Assembly (NCBI GenBank): GCA_965263155.1
Contig: OZ253586.1
Coordinates: forward strand, 3,038,001-3,102,000
Source: JAAXIE01 sp965263155
Lineage (GTDB): Bacteria; Chloroflexota; Dehalococcoidia; Lucifugimonadales; JAAXIE01
Direction: 5' to 3'
DNA length: 64,000 nucleotides
In this document: in pieces, positions 57,001-64,000 of the stretch
Position numbering within the stretch: the first letter of the stretch is position 1
How the letters are laid out: each line of letters begins with the position of its first letter
The notes under the pieces: model-generated
Database searches by the model: none
Told to the model about the DNA's origin: nothing
What the model saw: only the letters and a program-made list of their open reading frames with translations
Position numbers and translations under genes: made by a program

Positions 57001-58896
57001 CTACTCCGGCACCACCGACAGAATGAGGCGGGACGGGTGCTCACTGTCGTGGTTGATGGTGTTGATGGCCGATTGCGTGCGCCGGTTGCGGCCTAGGGGC
57101 TCGCCCGTATTGGAGTTCACGTCGAAGCGGGGAAAGTTGCTGCTGGAGATGTCCAGCCGTATGCGGTGACCCTTCACGAACAGGTTGCTGATGGGGAAGA
57201 GGGCCACGGTGAAGCGGTAGACTTCGCCGGGAGTCATGAATTCGGCTTTCTCCCGCGAGTCACGGTACCGGGCGCGGATGATGCCGTCGCCGATGTTCAG
57301 GGCGTATCCTGTGGGATAGTCGTCGCTGGGTGGGTAGACGTCCACCAGCTTGGCGGTGAAGTCGGTGTCGACGGCGGTGGAGGAAGCCCAGAGTTCCACC
57401 TCTACTGGGCCGATGGCCAGCTGGTTTTGCCCCAAGGGTGGGGTCTGGAAAACGACCACGTCGTGGCGGCTGGAGAGGGGCAGGTAGGGCTCCTTGGAGG
57501 AGTAGAACCGTTCACCCTCGTGCTGGTTGAACCCTCCGTTAGGCGTGATCATCTCGGTACGGCTGCCTCGGGGAACCGTCTCCGGGTCGACGCCTGCCGG
57601 AAGCTGCTTTACGTAGGCTAAGGAAGAGAAGTTGCCACCCACCGTCGGCACCGGGTTATTTGGGTCGAACTCGTATTCTGAGGATGCTTGGCGTTGCGTT
57701 TCCGGTTCGCCGTTCAGGCTTCCGTCAGCTTGAAGGAAGTAGGAGGCTTGTCGAGCGGCCGGCAGGGGCCACTCGGGGGCATGACGCCAGCTACCGCCGT
57801 GGTCCATACGCCCTGATGAGAGCTTGTGGCCGGTGCCACCACCCATGACGAAGAAGGTGAAGGGAGATTCTCCGTCTGTAGCACGGGCAGGCTGTGGTGT
57901 GCCCTCCTTGAGCCAGCGATCGAACCAGCGCAGATGGAGGTCGTCGAAACTCTCCAAGGCAGCGCCGGGGCCGAAGTCCACGTCGCCGGAATAGCTGAGT
58001 TCAGTGGTGTAGGTACCGTGGGTCCACGGGCCCATGATGGCGTGGATGGGCCCCTTCTTGTGGGCAGCGAGGGCCTTGAAGCTGTCGGTGGTGGCTAGGG
58101 TGTAGGAGTCGTACCAGGCCCCGACGAAGTAGGTGGGGACGTCGGAATACTGCTCTAGGTACTCTTCCACGCCGAAGCCGGGCTGTCGCCAGAAGTCGTC
58201 GTAGTCGGCCTTGGTATAGATGTCCATAAGCCAGCGTTCGTAGTTGGGGATCTGGGCTAGGGGGCTGTGTCCCTCCTTCAGGGGAAGACTCGACAGCCAG
58301 TCCCGGAAGTCAGTCCGGTCTAGGGTTTCCTTTGCGCCGGGGTTTGCCTTGAGTCGTTTGTTGGGGTTGACGGCTGAGTGCCAGAAGGCCCACGCCATAA
58401 AGCGCAACTCGAAGGCCCCGCCCTGCCGCACAGTGCTGGTATGGGCGTTCCAACCCGCCATGGTGGGTATCTGGCAGGCCAAGTGGGGCGGATTGAGGGC
58501 TGCCGTGCTGGTCTGGGTCCAGCCGGCGTAGGAGGTGCCGAAGGTACCCACCTTGCCGTTGCACCATGGCTGGGCAGCGATCCATTCGATTGCGTCGTAG
58601 CCATCGGCGGCCTCGTCGCGGAGGAAGTAGAGATCGCCCTCGGAATCGAAGCAGCCACGGCAGTCTTGGATGACGACCACGTAGCCGTGGCGGGTGAAGT
58701 AGCGGGCGCGCTCGGCGCGCTCCGCTTCGCGCTTGCCGTAGGGGGTGCGCTCCAACAGGACGGGCAGTGGGTCGGCCACGGCGGTGCTGTTGCGAGCAGG
58801 GAAGTAGACGTCATTGGACAGGGCCACGCCGTCCCTTGCGGGGGTTATCACGTCCTCCCAGACCAGTACTTCGTAGGAGCCATCGCTGCTAGCCAC
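57001..58896 (-). CDS. CocE/NonD family alpha/beta hydrolase
   Basis: 631 residues. The nucleophile elbow is KVGTFGTSYAGWTQ (GxSYxG) after VVIQDCRGCFDSEGDLYFLRDEAADGYDAIEWIAAQPWCNG. The acid and His lie in VPTYFVGAWYDSY and GPWTHGTYTTEL. The C-terminal 230 residues form the X-Pro-dipeptidylpeptidase beta-sandwich (ELWASSTAVDTDFTAKLVDVYP, GHRIRLDISSSNFPRFDVNSNTGEP). It hydrolyses esters or amides such as cocaine or beta-lactam side chains in known relatives. Substrate unknown here. Confidence 0.92.
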   Translation of the reverse strand: MASSDGSYEVLVWEDVITPARDGVALSNDVYFPARNSTAVADPLPVLLERTPYGKREAERAERARYFTRHGYVVVIQDCRGCFDSEGDLYFLRDEAADGYDAIEWIAAQPWCNGKVGTFGTSYAGWTQTSTAALNPPHLACQIPTMAGWNAHTSTVRQGGAFELRFMAWAFWHSAVNPNKRLKANPGAKETLDRTDFRDWLSSLPLKEGHSPLAQIPNYERWLMDIYTKADYDDFWRQPGFGVEEYLEQYSDVPTYFVGAWYDSYTLATTDSFKALAAHKKGPIHAIMGPWTHGTYTTELSYSGDVDFGPGAALESFDDLHLRWFDRWLKEGTPQPARATDGESPFTFFVMGGGTGHKLSSGRMDHGGSWRHAPEWPLPAARQASYFLQADGSLNGEPETQRQASSEYEFDPNNPVPTVGGNFSSLAYVKQLPAGVDPETVPRGSRTEMITPNGGFNQHEGERFYSSKEPYLPLSSRHDVVVFQTPPLGQNQLAIGPVEVELWASSTAVDTDFTAKLVDVYPPSDDYPTGYALNIGDGIIRARYRDSREKAEFMTPGEVYRFTVALFPISNLFVKGHRIRLDISSSNFPRFDVNSNTGEPLGRNRRTQSAINTINHDSEHPSRLILSVVPE

Positions 58897-58948
58897 GCTT
58901 CGGCCTCCTTCTCATGGAATTGAGGGATAGGTTATCACATGTAGTTCC

Positions 58949-59290
58949 CTAGTTGAGCATTGATGGTGAGTGTGGGGGCTCAAGGGGGCGGCTGCTTGCG
59001 GCCCGCGGTCTCAGGACTTGTAGCTGCAGATGAGGCCATGGCCGCGGGATTTTATAGGTGGGTGCGGCCACTGTCGTAGCTGAAATAAATTTTTCTGTAT
59101 CTGGAAGTGGTCTCATTGGCCGCAGCATCGTATCTGAGTTGGCTTTGGGGATTTGGCCGCTTGGGGTCTCCCGTAGCTGGGGCGTGGCATTTTGCGTAGC
59201 TGAAGTCAAGTTTTTTCTGTCTGAAATGCGCCGAGTATGCCGCAGCGTCGTATCTGGGTAGCTTGGCGCATCGTGCCGCTTCGGGTGCAT
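58949..59290 (-). pseudogene. Decayed small-terminase-like locus with internal repeats
   Basis: One frame is open here (MHPKRHDAPSYPDTTLRHTR...), but the sequence is dominated at DNA level by two similar units of about 120 bp (about 59040-59140 and 59160-59260) built from AGATACGA, CAGAxAxAAAAA and TTCAGCTACG. AGCTACGA at 59081-59074 and AGATACAG at 59102-59095 (minus strand) are 21 bp apart as in the other loci. I doubt that a functional protein is made. Confidence 0.45.
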
Positions 59291-59308
59291 CGTCTCCTCC
59301 GAGTGTCA

Positions 59309-59416
59309 GGGCCGGAAAAAGAAAAGCAGGGGCGACCCTGAGGGGTCAGTCCCCTGCGTGCTGCTGTGTTTGAGGTTAGCAGGGGGTGGGGTTGGGGGCC
59401 AAGGGGAGGGTGTCAT
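59309..59416 (-). promoter_or_regulatory. Promoter and attenuator-like leader
   Basis: On the minus strand: ATGACACC (59416-59409), TTGGCC (59402-59397), an 18-bp spacer, TAACCT (59378-59373), then a hairpin of GCAGGGG/CCCCTGC with inner GACCC/GGGTC, ending TTTTCTTTTT (about 59323-59314). Same order as at 12495-12598 and 47387-47293. Confidence 0.65.
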
Positions 59417-59466
59417 GGGGGGGTGGTGGTGAACACGTCAGGAACAGGCATTCCTCCGATAAGCTC

Positions 59467-59841
59467 CTAGACTCCGGAGTTGAGAGCTTTCAAGGCCCCA
59501 ATAAGCTCCTTCGCATCCTCTATCCCTTCTCCCACTGACTCCTCGTCAAGAAACGCCTGATAGAAGTTAGCGTGGAGAGCCTCAATTGAACGAAGAAGCC
59601 TCCTATGATAGGCCGCGTTGTCCGGATCCCGAGTGAAGACCTCCCTGGCATTGTCTATAAGGTGTCTATGGGATCCGAGAGGCCAACCCCGCTGCCGGGC
59701 AATGGCATTCACATAGTGAGAAACCGCTCCCCAAGCCTTCTCAGAAGCTTGGAGCAGTTCCCCTTTGCGGAATTCGTCCTCAGACTGCGCTATGAACTGA
59801 TTGCTGATAGATAGGTGTTGGTCAGCCGTGGCCACGATCAT
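59467..59841 (-). CDS. PaREP1/HEPN-like helical protein
   Basis: 124 residues. Helical bundle with FRKGELLQASEKAWGAVSHYVNAIARQRGWPLGSHRHLIDNAREV, the K-A-W-G-A and late His pattern of the PaREP1/HEPN-like family, then LLRSIEALHANFYQAFLDEESVGEGIEDAKELIGAL. It overlaps the previous gene by 4 bp, so the two are coupled. Function unknown; HEPN-related proteins often act in nucleic-acid-based defence. Confidence 0.7.
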   Translation of the reverse strand: MIVATADQHLSISNQFIAQSEDEFRKGELLQASEKAWGAVSHYVNAIARQRGWPLGSHRHLIDNAREVFTRDPDNAAYHRRLLRSIEALHANFYQAFLDEESVGEGIEDAKELIGALKALNSGV

Positions 59842-60359
59842 TCCCCAGCGTATGCTTTGGGTGCTGTATATTCAATGAGCGAGAATTGCCCCTCAACCTC
59901 TAGGAATCGAATCGTTGTCTCTACGCCGAATACGTCGATGAGGTGGAGAGGTTCTTCTATCTCAAAATGGATAGCAGGGTTTGCGAGTCGTCCGTTGATG
60001 GCAATGTTATCCGCGTAAACATAACCGTCTCTGTGCGGATTGAGACGTCCCGCCACCCCAGGGATATACCCGGTGCTCTTGGTGAAAAGCAGGGCCTTCT
60101 TTTCATCCTTAGACCGCTCCAACTTCAAGTGGACTGGCTCTGTGCTGTTGGGATCAATGGTGTCCTTGAAGGGTAGATAGCCTTCCACGGCTGCGAGCAC
60201 CTTCATGGGCTGATCTGTCCGATAAAGGGCAACATGGTAGTTTCCGTCTACGCCAGTACTTCCCGTCAGATATGTGCCATTCGGGTAGGCTACCAAGACT
60301 GACGCCCCTTGTATAGGCTCTCCTTCGCTCGACTTTAGCTCCAATACCAAGTCTTTCAT
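59838..60359 (-). CDS. Carboxypeptidase-regulatory-like domain protein
   Basis: 173 residues. The first 90 are a transthyretin-like beta-sandwich (LVLELKSSEGEPIQGASVLVAYPNGTYLTGSTGVDGNYHVALYRTDQPMKVLAAVEGYLPF). The second half has GYIPGVAGRLNPHRDGYVYADNIAINGR, similar to small SH3-like segments, and IEEPLHLIDVFGVETTIRFLEVEGQFSLIEY. No signal peptide, so cytoplasmic. Partner of the HEPN-like gene downstream (ATGA overlap). Function unknown. Confidence 0.7.
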   Translation of the reverse strand: MKDLVLELKSSEGEPIQGASVLVAYPNGTYLTGSTGVDGNYHVALYRTDQPMKVLAAVEGYLPFKDTIDPNSTEPVHLKLERSKDEKKALLFTKSTGYIPGVAGRLNPHRDGYVYADNIAINGRLANPAIHFEIEEPLHLIDVFGVETTIRFLEVEGQFSLIEYTAPKAYAGE

Positions 60360-60454
60360 GGCGTCTCCGCTCCACGATGGCCTGCGCTAGGATTGGCGGC
60401 TATTCTACCGTTTTCGGCCACTCTCACAAAGTTGCAGGAGTTACCCTGCGGATT

Positions 60455-60680
60455 GGCCGCAGTGGACGATGTTGGTGGGGGTGATGCGGATTATGGGGTT
60501 GGTGTCGGGGTCCGAGGTCCGTGGTGCGGTATTGGGGGTGCTTTTCTGCGCGGGGAGGCTATGGTGTGCTGGTGCTCGGGGCCTTCGTAGCGGAGGTCGC
60601 CATCCGACTTCGCTCAGGACGAACGGAGAGATGGCGGTGCCGTTGACGAGGACGTACCAGAGGACCTGAAGCACTGGTGG
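60455..60680 (-). pseudogene. Detached, degraded copy of the PPOX gene 3' end
   Basis: On the minus strand the segment codes for LWYVLVNGTA and, after a disruption, DTNPIIRITPTNIVHCGQSAG, matching LWYVLVNGTA...DTNPVIRITPTNIIRWGHPAG of the gene at 61555-61986. Near-identical DNA continues for about 225 bp in the same orientation. A TTCGCTCAGGACGAACGG repeat is inserted at about 60605-60630. The two-gene module 60717-61516 lies between this copy and the intact gene. Confidence 0.8.
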
Positions 60681-60716
60681 TACAATCGGCAGTGTAGGGT
60701 GACAGCTTGGAGAGCC

Positions 60717-61025
60717 ATGATTGTATCTGACGAAGCGACCAAAGAGATCAGGGACAAGCTCCGGGACATGTTGGCTGAGCGATTCGGGGACGAGTTCGAG
60801 TTCGGCCCGATCGTTGTGAGACCTCGTGTTGACCAGGACGGCGATGCCTATCTTCACTCGTACATCGTGTTCAAGGGAGATCAGAAGAAGCTGGACCCGA
60901 AGTGGACACTGAGGTTGTCTGGGCTCCTCTGGCCGCGGGCGGAGGAGCTGGGATACCCGGGCATCCCCATGCAGTCGTTCGTCAAGAAGTCGGAGTGGCC
61001 AGCGTTGGAGAAGAGTCTGGTGTGA
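60717..61025 (+). CDS. Small hypothetical protein, partner of a HEPN gene
   Basis: 102 residues from ATG 60717 behind TTGGAGAG. Alpha/beta: MIVSDEATKEIRDKLRDMLAERFGDEFEFGPIVVRPRVDQDGDAYLHSYIVFKGDQKKLDPKWTLRLSGLLWPRAEELGYPGIPMQSFVKKSEWP. It overlaps the HEPN gene by 4 bp. By arrangement it may be the antitoxin or regulator of that protein. Family not recognised. Confidence 0.6.
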   Translation: MIVSDEATKEIRDKLRDMLAERFGDEFEFGPIVVRPRVDQDGDAYLHSYIVFKGDQKKLDPKWTLRLSGLLWPRAEELGYPGIPMQSFVKKSEWPALEKSLV

Positions 61026-61516
61026 ACCCGGACGATCTTCTTGCGATCGCGGAAAGCCTAGCGTCCGGCAGCATCGGCTCGCAACGAGGGAGGCCGAGAC
61101 AGGCGGACCTGCGAAGAGCCGTCAGCGACGCTTACTATGCGTTGTTCCACACCTTGGCCAGCAACTGTGCGGACCTGCTTGTCGGTAGCAGAGCATCAAC
61201 ACCCACCAAGCAAGCATGGAGACAGCTGTATCGAGCACTGGACCATGGGCAGGTCAAGAGGCAATGCACAGAAAGGCGTCCCAAGCGAGTTCTGCGACTG
61301 TTCCCACGGGAGATACAAGGCTTCGCCGAGCAGTTCGTCAAGATGCAACGGGCACGCCACCTAGCGGACTATGACCCGTTGGAGCAGTTCTCACGTTCCG
61401 ATGTTTTCCAGTTGCTTGAAGAGACCAAAACAGCTATCACCGAGTTCCGACAGGTTGATCGCAGTGACCGCCGCGCGTTCGCGGTATTCGTATTGTTCGA
61501 TCTAAGGCGGGACTAG
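61022..61516 (+). CDS. HEPN-domain protein (possible toxin)
   Basis: 164 residues from GTG 61022. The HEPN start RQADLRRAVSDAYYALFHTLASNCADLLVG is typical (R-x-x-x-x-A-Y-Y-A-x-x-H). A middle segment of basic residues (HGQVKRQCTERRPKRVLRLF) and a long final helix pair (FAEQFVKMQRARHLADYDPLEQFSRSDVFQLLEETKTAITEFRQV) follow. The canonical R-x4-6-H RNase motif of HEPN toxins is not clearly present, so catalysis is uncertain. Overlaps its partner gene by 4 bp; the pair sits between two copies of the PPOX gene end. Confidence 0.75.
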   Translation: MNPDDLLAIAESLASGSIGSQRGRPRQADLRRAVSDAYYALFHTLASNCADLLVGSRASTPTKQAWRQLYRALDHGQVKRQCTERRPKRVLRLFPREIQGFAEQFVKMQRARHLADYDPLEQFSRSDVFQLLEETKTAITEFRQVDRSDRRAFAVFVLFDLRRD

Positions 61517-61554
61517 CGGACCATCTGCTATATCGGAGCTCGCGGGCGTAGGTA

Positions 61555-61986
61555 TTATCCTGCGGGGTGGCCCCAGCGGATGATGTTGGTGGGGGTGATG
61601 CGGATTACGGGGTTGGTGTCGAGGTCCATTGTGCGGTATTGGGGGTACTTTTCGCGCAGGGAGGCTATGGCCTGCTGGTGCTCGGGGCCTTCGTAGAGGA
61701 GGTCGGCGGTGCCGTTGACTAGGACGTACCAGAGGCCCTGCCATTCTTCCTGCCAGTGGTCGATTACGAGGGCGACGTTGGGGTTGGAGAGGATGTTGCG
61801 GACGCGTTTGAGGTTGGTGACGGCGGTGCGCTTGGGCTTCTGGTCGAGGACGCTGTAGAAGCGATTGCCGTCGTAGTGGAAGCAGATGGGTATGAGGTGG
61901 GGCACGGCTTGGGGGTCGGCGGAGGCGAGGTGTGCTACCCGCTTGGCGTTGATTGCCTTTTTTTCTGATTCGGAGAGGTCGGCCAT
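61555..61986 (-). CDS. PPOX-class flavin/F420-dependent protein
   Basis: 143 residues. Split-barrel flavin-binding fold: KRVAHLASADPQAVPHLIPICFHYDGNRFYSVLDQKPKRTAVTNLKRVRNILSNPNVALVIDHWQEEWQGLWYVLVNGTADLLYEG, then RTMDLDTNPVIRITPTNIIRWGHPAG. The KPKR...L.R..N...NP segment binds the cofactor phosphate in F420-dependent members. It probably reduces a small molecule or protects cofactors. Its 3' end is duplicated at 60455-60680. Confidence 0.85.
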   Translation of the reverse strand: MADLSESEKKAINAKRVAHLASADPQAVPHLIPICFHYDGNRFYSVLDQKPKRTAVTNLKRVRNILSNPNVALVIDHWQEEWQGLWYVLVNGTADLLYEGPEHQQAIASLREKYPQYRTMDLDTNPVIRITPTNIIRWGHPAG

Positions 61987-62173
61987 GCTCGTCTTTCCTG
62001 CCAGGAATTTACATTCGCGTCATTTCAGGGTGCACCAAAGAATCCGAGAGACCACTCGTTCGACTGCCTGCTAGTCCGGGCCATGGACCTCCCGCCCGCC
62101 CTCCGGAAAGACGGGTTGGGGGGAAGACGGATTGGGCCGATTATTCGAGAAAATGGCCGTCTTGACCGAGGCC

Positions 62174-63073
62174 CTAGAATTCCCCGACATCCATCTCTTC
62201 GAGGGCTTCCTGCACGGCTTCCCGGAGGGTCTCGTCTGCATCGCGCATGCAGCGTTGTAGCGCCCGCTTGGCTAGGGTACCGCCGATGTTGCCCATGGCG
62301 ATTACCGCCGCCATCTGCACTTGGGTGTCGTCGTCTTCCAAGAGCGGGATGAGGTGTTGCACCACATCCTCTTCGCCCAACTCGCCACAAGCGGTTGCGG
62401 CCTCGTATCGGAGTGATGGGTGGGCACTTCGCAACTCCGTGAGGATGGCTGGCATCCAAGCCTCCTCTTGGGATTTGGCCATGGCGTAGAGGGAGCTGCA
62501 TTTGAGCTTCTGCTCACCACTGCTGTAGGCCCAGCGTATGTACTCATGCACCCGGGGCGTGTTGAAGGGCGAGACGGCCTCCAAGGCGCGACGACGCACC
62601 TCCAAGGGGTCCCCCTCGTCTTGCAGGGACCGCATCAGCGACTCCTGCACCATCTGAGCGTCCTTGGGCAAGATCTTGTCCTCTTGGGCTAGGCGGGCAA
62701 ACTTCCCCAGTGCCCCAGCGGCAGACGCCCGCACTTCGGCTGGGCCATCGGACTGCAGGATGTCGAGGAGTAAAGGGATTACTGCCCGGTCTTCACCCTC
62801 CCAAATGCCTGCGATGGCTTTTTCCTGCACCAAGTAATCGTCGTCGGCTAGGGCTATCTTTAAGACTTCCGCGAAGTCGAGTTGGGCGTTCTCTTCGGCC
62901 AAGTCAACCAAACGCCCGATGACCTGCGCCCGCCTCTCGGAGGTCACCTGGTTCCAAATAGCGACGAACTGGGGCCTCTCCGCCGACACCAAGTCCGAAA
63001 GCTCAATGAGGTTGGAGTAACTGAGGGTGGCATCCTCATCGCACAGCTCGCTGAGACACATCTCCAGAGACAA
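62174..63073 (-). CDS. HEAT-repeat protein
   Basis: 299 residues made of about eight two-helix HEAT/PBS-lyase repeats, for example DRAVIPLLLDILQSDGPAEVRASAAGALGKFA, DPLEVRRRALEAVSPF, HPSLRYEAATACGELGEEDVVQHLIPLLEDDDTQVQMAAVIAMGNIGG. Such proteins are binding scaffolds; some act as bilin lyase subunits, but no sign of that is seen. It stands alone. Confidence 0.88.
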   Translation of the reverse strand: MSLEMCLSELCDEDATLSYSNLIELSDLVSAERPQFVAIWNQVTSERRAQVIGRLVDLAEENAQLDFAEVLKIALADDDYLVQEKAIAGIWEGEDRAVIPLLLDILQSDGPAEVRASAAGALGKFARLAQEDKILPKDAQMVQESLMRSLQDEGDPLEVRRRALEAVSPFNTPRVHEYIRWAYSSGEQKLKCSSLYAMAKSQEEAWMPAILTELRSAHPSLRYEAATACGELGEEDVVQHLIPLLEDDDTQVQMAAVIAMGNIGGTLAKRALQRCMRDADETLREAVQEALEEMDVGEF

Positions 63074-63319
63074 GGCTATCTTCCCCGCTTCCTTGGGTTT
63101 CTACCGTGATTGGACCAGAAGGTCCCAATACCGGCCAGACCCACACATCCTCCGACCGCAACTCGGCGTGGCGGCTGGCCTGCGGAATACCTTATCCAGT
63201 GGCGAGCGATAGAGTCAAGCAGCGTTTGGCGTCTATTAGTGTTTGGCAGCTAGTGTGGACTTCTACACCGGCCCTTGCCATGTTATCTTTCCAGCAACAC
63301 CATCATCCGTTGGCGCAGC

Positions 63320-64000
63320 ATGACAACCACCAACATGACAACCACTAGAAAGAGAACGTCGACCGATAAAGCAGCCCCCAAGAGGACCTCCCGCAAGGGG
63401 CCTCCGCCCCTGACTGCCCAAGATGCCCTAGCGGCCTTGGAGGGCGAGTATGCCCCCTTCCCTTGGGAGGCCCGGTACGACGCCATCAGCGAGGTGGTGT
63501 TCACCATCCTGTCGCAGCACACTTCCGACCGCAACTCGGAGCGGGCCTTCGCCCGCCTGATGGAGCACTTCGACAGCTTTGAGGCCTTGGCCCAAGGCGA
63601 TGTGGAGGTCATTGAGGAGCGCATCAGCATCGGGGGGCTTGCCCGTATCAAGGCCCCACGCATTAAGCAGGTCCTCAATCTGATACTGGAGCGGTGCGGC
63701 AATCTGGACCTTAGTTTCTTGCGCGAGATGCCCTTGGCCGACGCCAAGAAGTGGTTGAAGGAGTTGCCGGGCGTCGGCCCCAAGACCGCGGGCATCATTC
63801 TCTGCTTCTCCCTAGGCATGCCTGCAATGGCAGTGGACACTCACATTGAGCGCGTCGTCAAAAGGCTGGGCCTCGTTGGCCCTAAGACCACTGTGGACAA
63901 AGCCCAGGACATGCTTGAAGAGATGGTGGAGGACCACCAAGTCTACCCCCTCCATGTGGCTCTTATCACTCACGGCAGGCAGGTGTGCAAGGCCCTACGC
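63320..64000 (+). CDS. Endonuclease III-family DNA glycosylase (partial at right edge)
   Basis: The frame is open to the end of the window (227 residues seen). A basic N-terminal tail (MTTTNMTTTRKRTSTDKAAPKRTSRKG) precedes the HhH-GPD domain: AISEVVFTILSQHTSDRNSERAFARLMEHFDSFEALA, the helix-hairpin-helix LKELPGVGPKTAGIILCFSLGMPAMAVDTHIERVVKRLG with the catalytic Asp in VDTHI. The catalytic Lys of EndoIII is found in LSQQTxxxxxN-later positions; here the hairpin has PGVGPKTA, where Lys can act as nucleophile. The start of a Cys cluster (HGRQVCKALR) suggests a [4Fe-4S] site beyond the edge. Confidence 0.88.
   Translation, partial: MTTTNMTTTRKRTSTDKAAPKRTSRKGPPPLTAQDALAALEGEYAPFPWEARYDAISEVVFTILSQHTSDRNSERAFARLMEHFDSFEALAQGDVEVIEERISIGGLARIKAPRIKQVLNLILERCGNLDLSFLREMPLADAKKWLKELPGVGPKTAGIILCFSLGMPAMAVDTHIERVVKRLGLVGPKTTVDKAQDMLEEMVEDHQVYPLHVALITHGRQVCKALR

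Overview
The window is a G+C-rich bacterial chromosome segment. The gene mix suggests an uncultured Chloroflexota lineage of the SAR202/Dehalococcoidia kind: inositol-lipid synthesis (Ino1, a PimA-like glycosyltransferase, a CDP-alcohol phosphatidyltransferase), several Rieske oxygenases, a luciferase-like monooxygenase, a CocE/NonD hydrolase, an F420/FMN-type PPOX protein, Asp-box repeat proteins and dense families of short palindromic repeats. The taxonomic assignment is inference.

Layout. 0-4.6 kb: a mazEF toxin-antitoxin pair and a coiled-coil gene, each bordered by a copy of the 3' end of an Asp-box (BNR) gene, then a large membrane protein and tRNA-Gly. 4.7-17.1 kb: a phage head-morphogenesis remnant in two opposed blocks (protease, HK97 capsid, connector on minus; zinc-ribbon, small terminase, broken large terminase, portal on plus), separated by hicAB, a GIY-YIG protein and repeat arrays. 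17-31 kb: housekeeping genes, namely a frameshifted PPIase-like lipoprotein, gap, RidA, tRNA-Pro, endonuclease V, prfB with its programmed frameshift, riboflavin genes (dcd-ribD-ribE-ribBA), a SIMPL lipoprotein and an ECF sigma/anti-sigma pair. 31-41 kb: signal peptidase, a repeat-rich gap, the inositol-lipid operon, a redox protein, ribH, a TPP riboswitch with thiG-thiE-thiS, and selD. 41-47 kb: three Rieske oxygenases, a VOC enzyme and a SelW-like protein. 47.4-52.6 kb: a terminal-inverted-repeat element of about 5.15 kb with a SWIM/DDE transposase and an Eco29kI-like restriction-modification pair. 52.6-64 kb: tRNA-Asn, an ATP-grasp protein, catabolic enzymes, a HEPN-type two-gene module, HEAT repeats and an endonuclease III family protein running off the end.

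Three points matter most. (1) Three genes are interrupted by in-frame TGA codons at redox-active positions, each followed 15-19 nt later by a hairpin suited to a bacterial SECIS: selD (CAGU), a two-domain protein disulfide oxidoreductase (UGFC) and a SelW/Rdx protein (CVPU). Automated annotation would truncate or split all three. They form a coherent selenoprotein set with SelD supplying selenophosphate. (2) A 5.15-kb transposon carries a complete type II restriction-modification pair and a small HTH protein with matching operator-like sites in front of the transposase/RM region and of its own gene. (3) Four dispersed loci share a phage-like leader (TGACATC box plus promoter, three of them also with an attenuator-like hairpin) and a pair of AGCTACGA-type repeats spaced exactly 21 bp. 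At two loci this pair lies inside a small-terminase reading frame, suggesting packaging-site or operator islands. A further pattern is that small toxin-like modules sit next to duplicated 3' ends of neighbouring genes at two unrelated loci.
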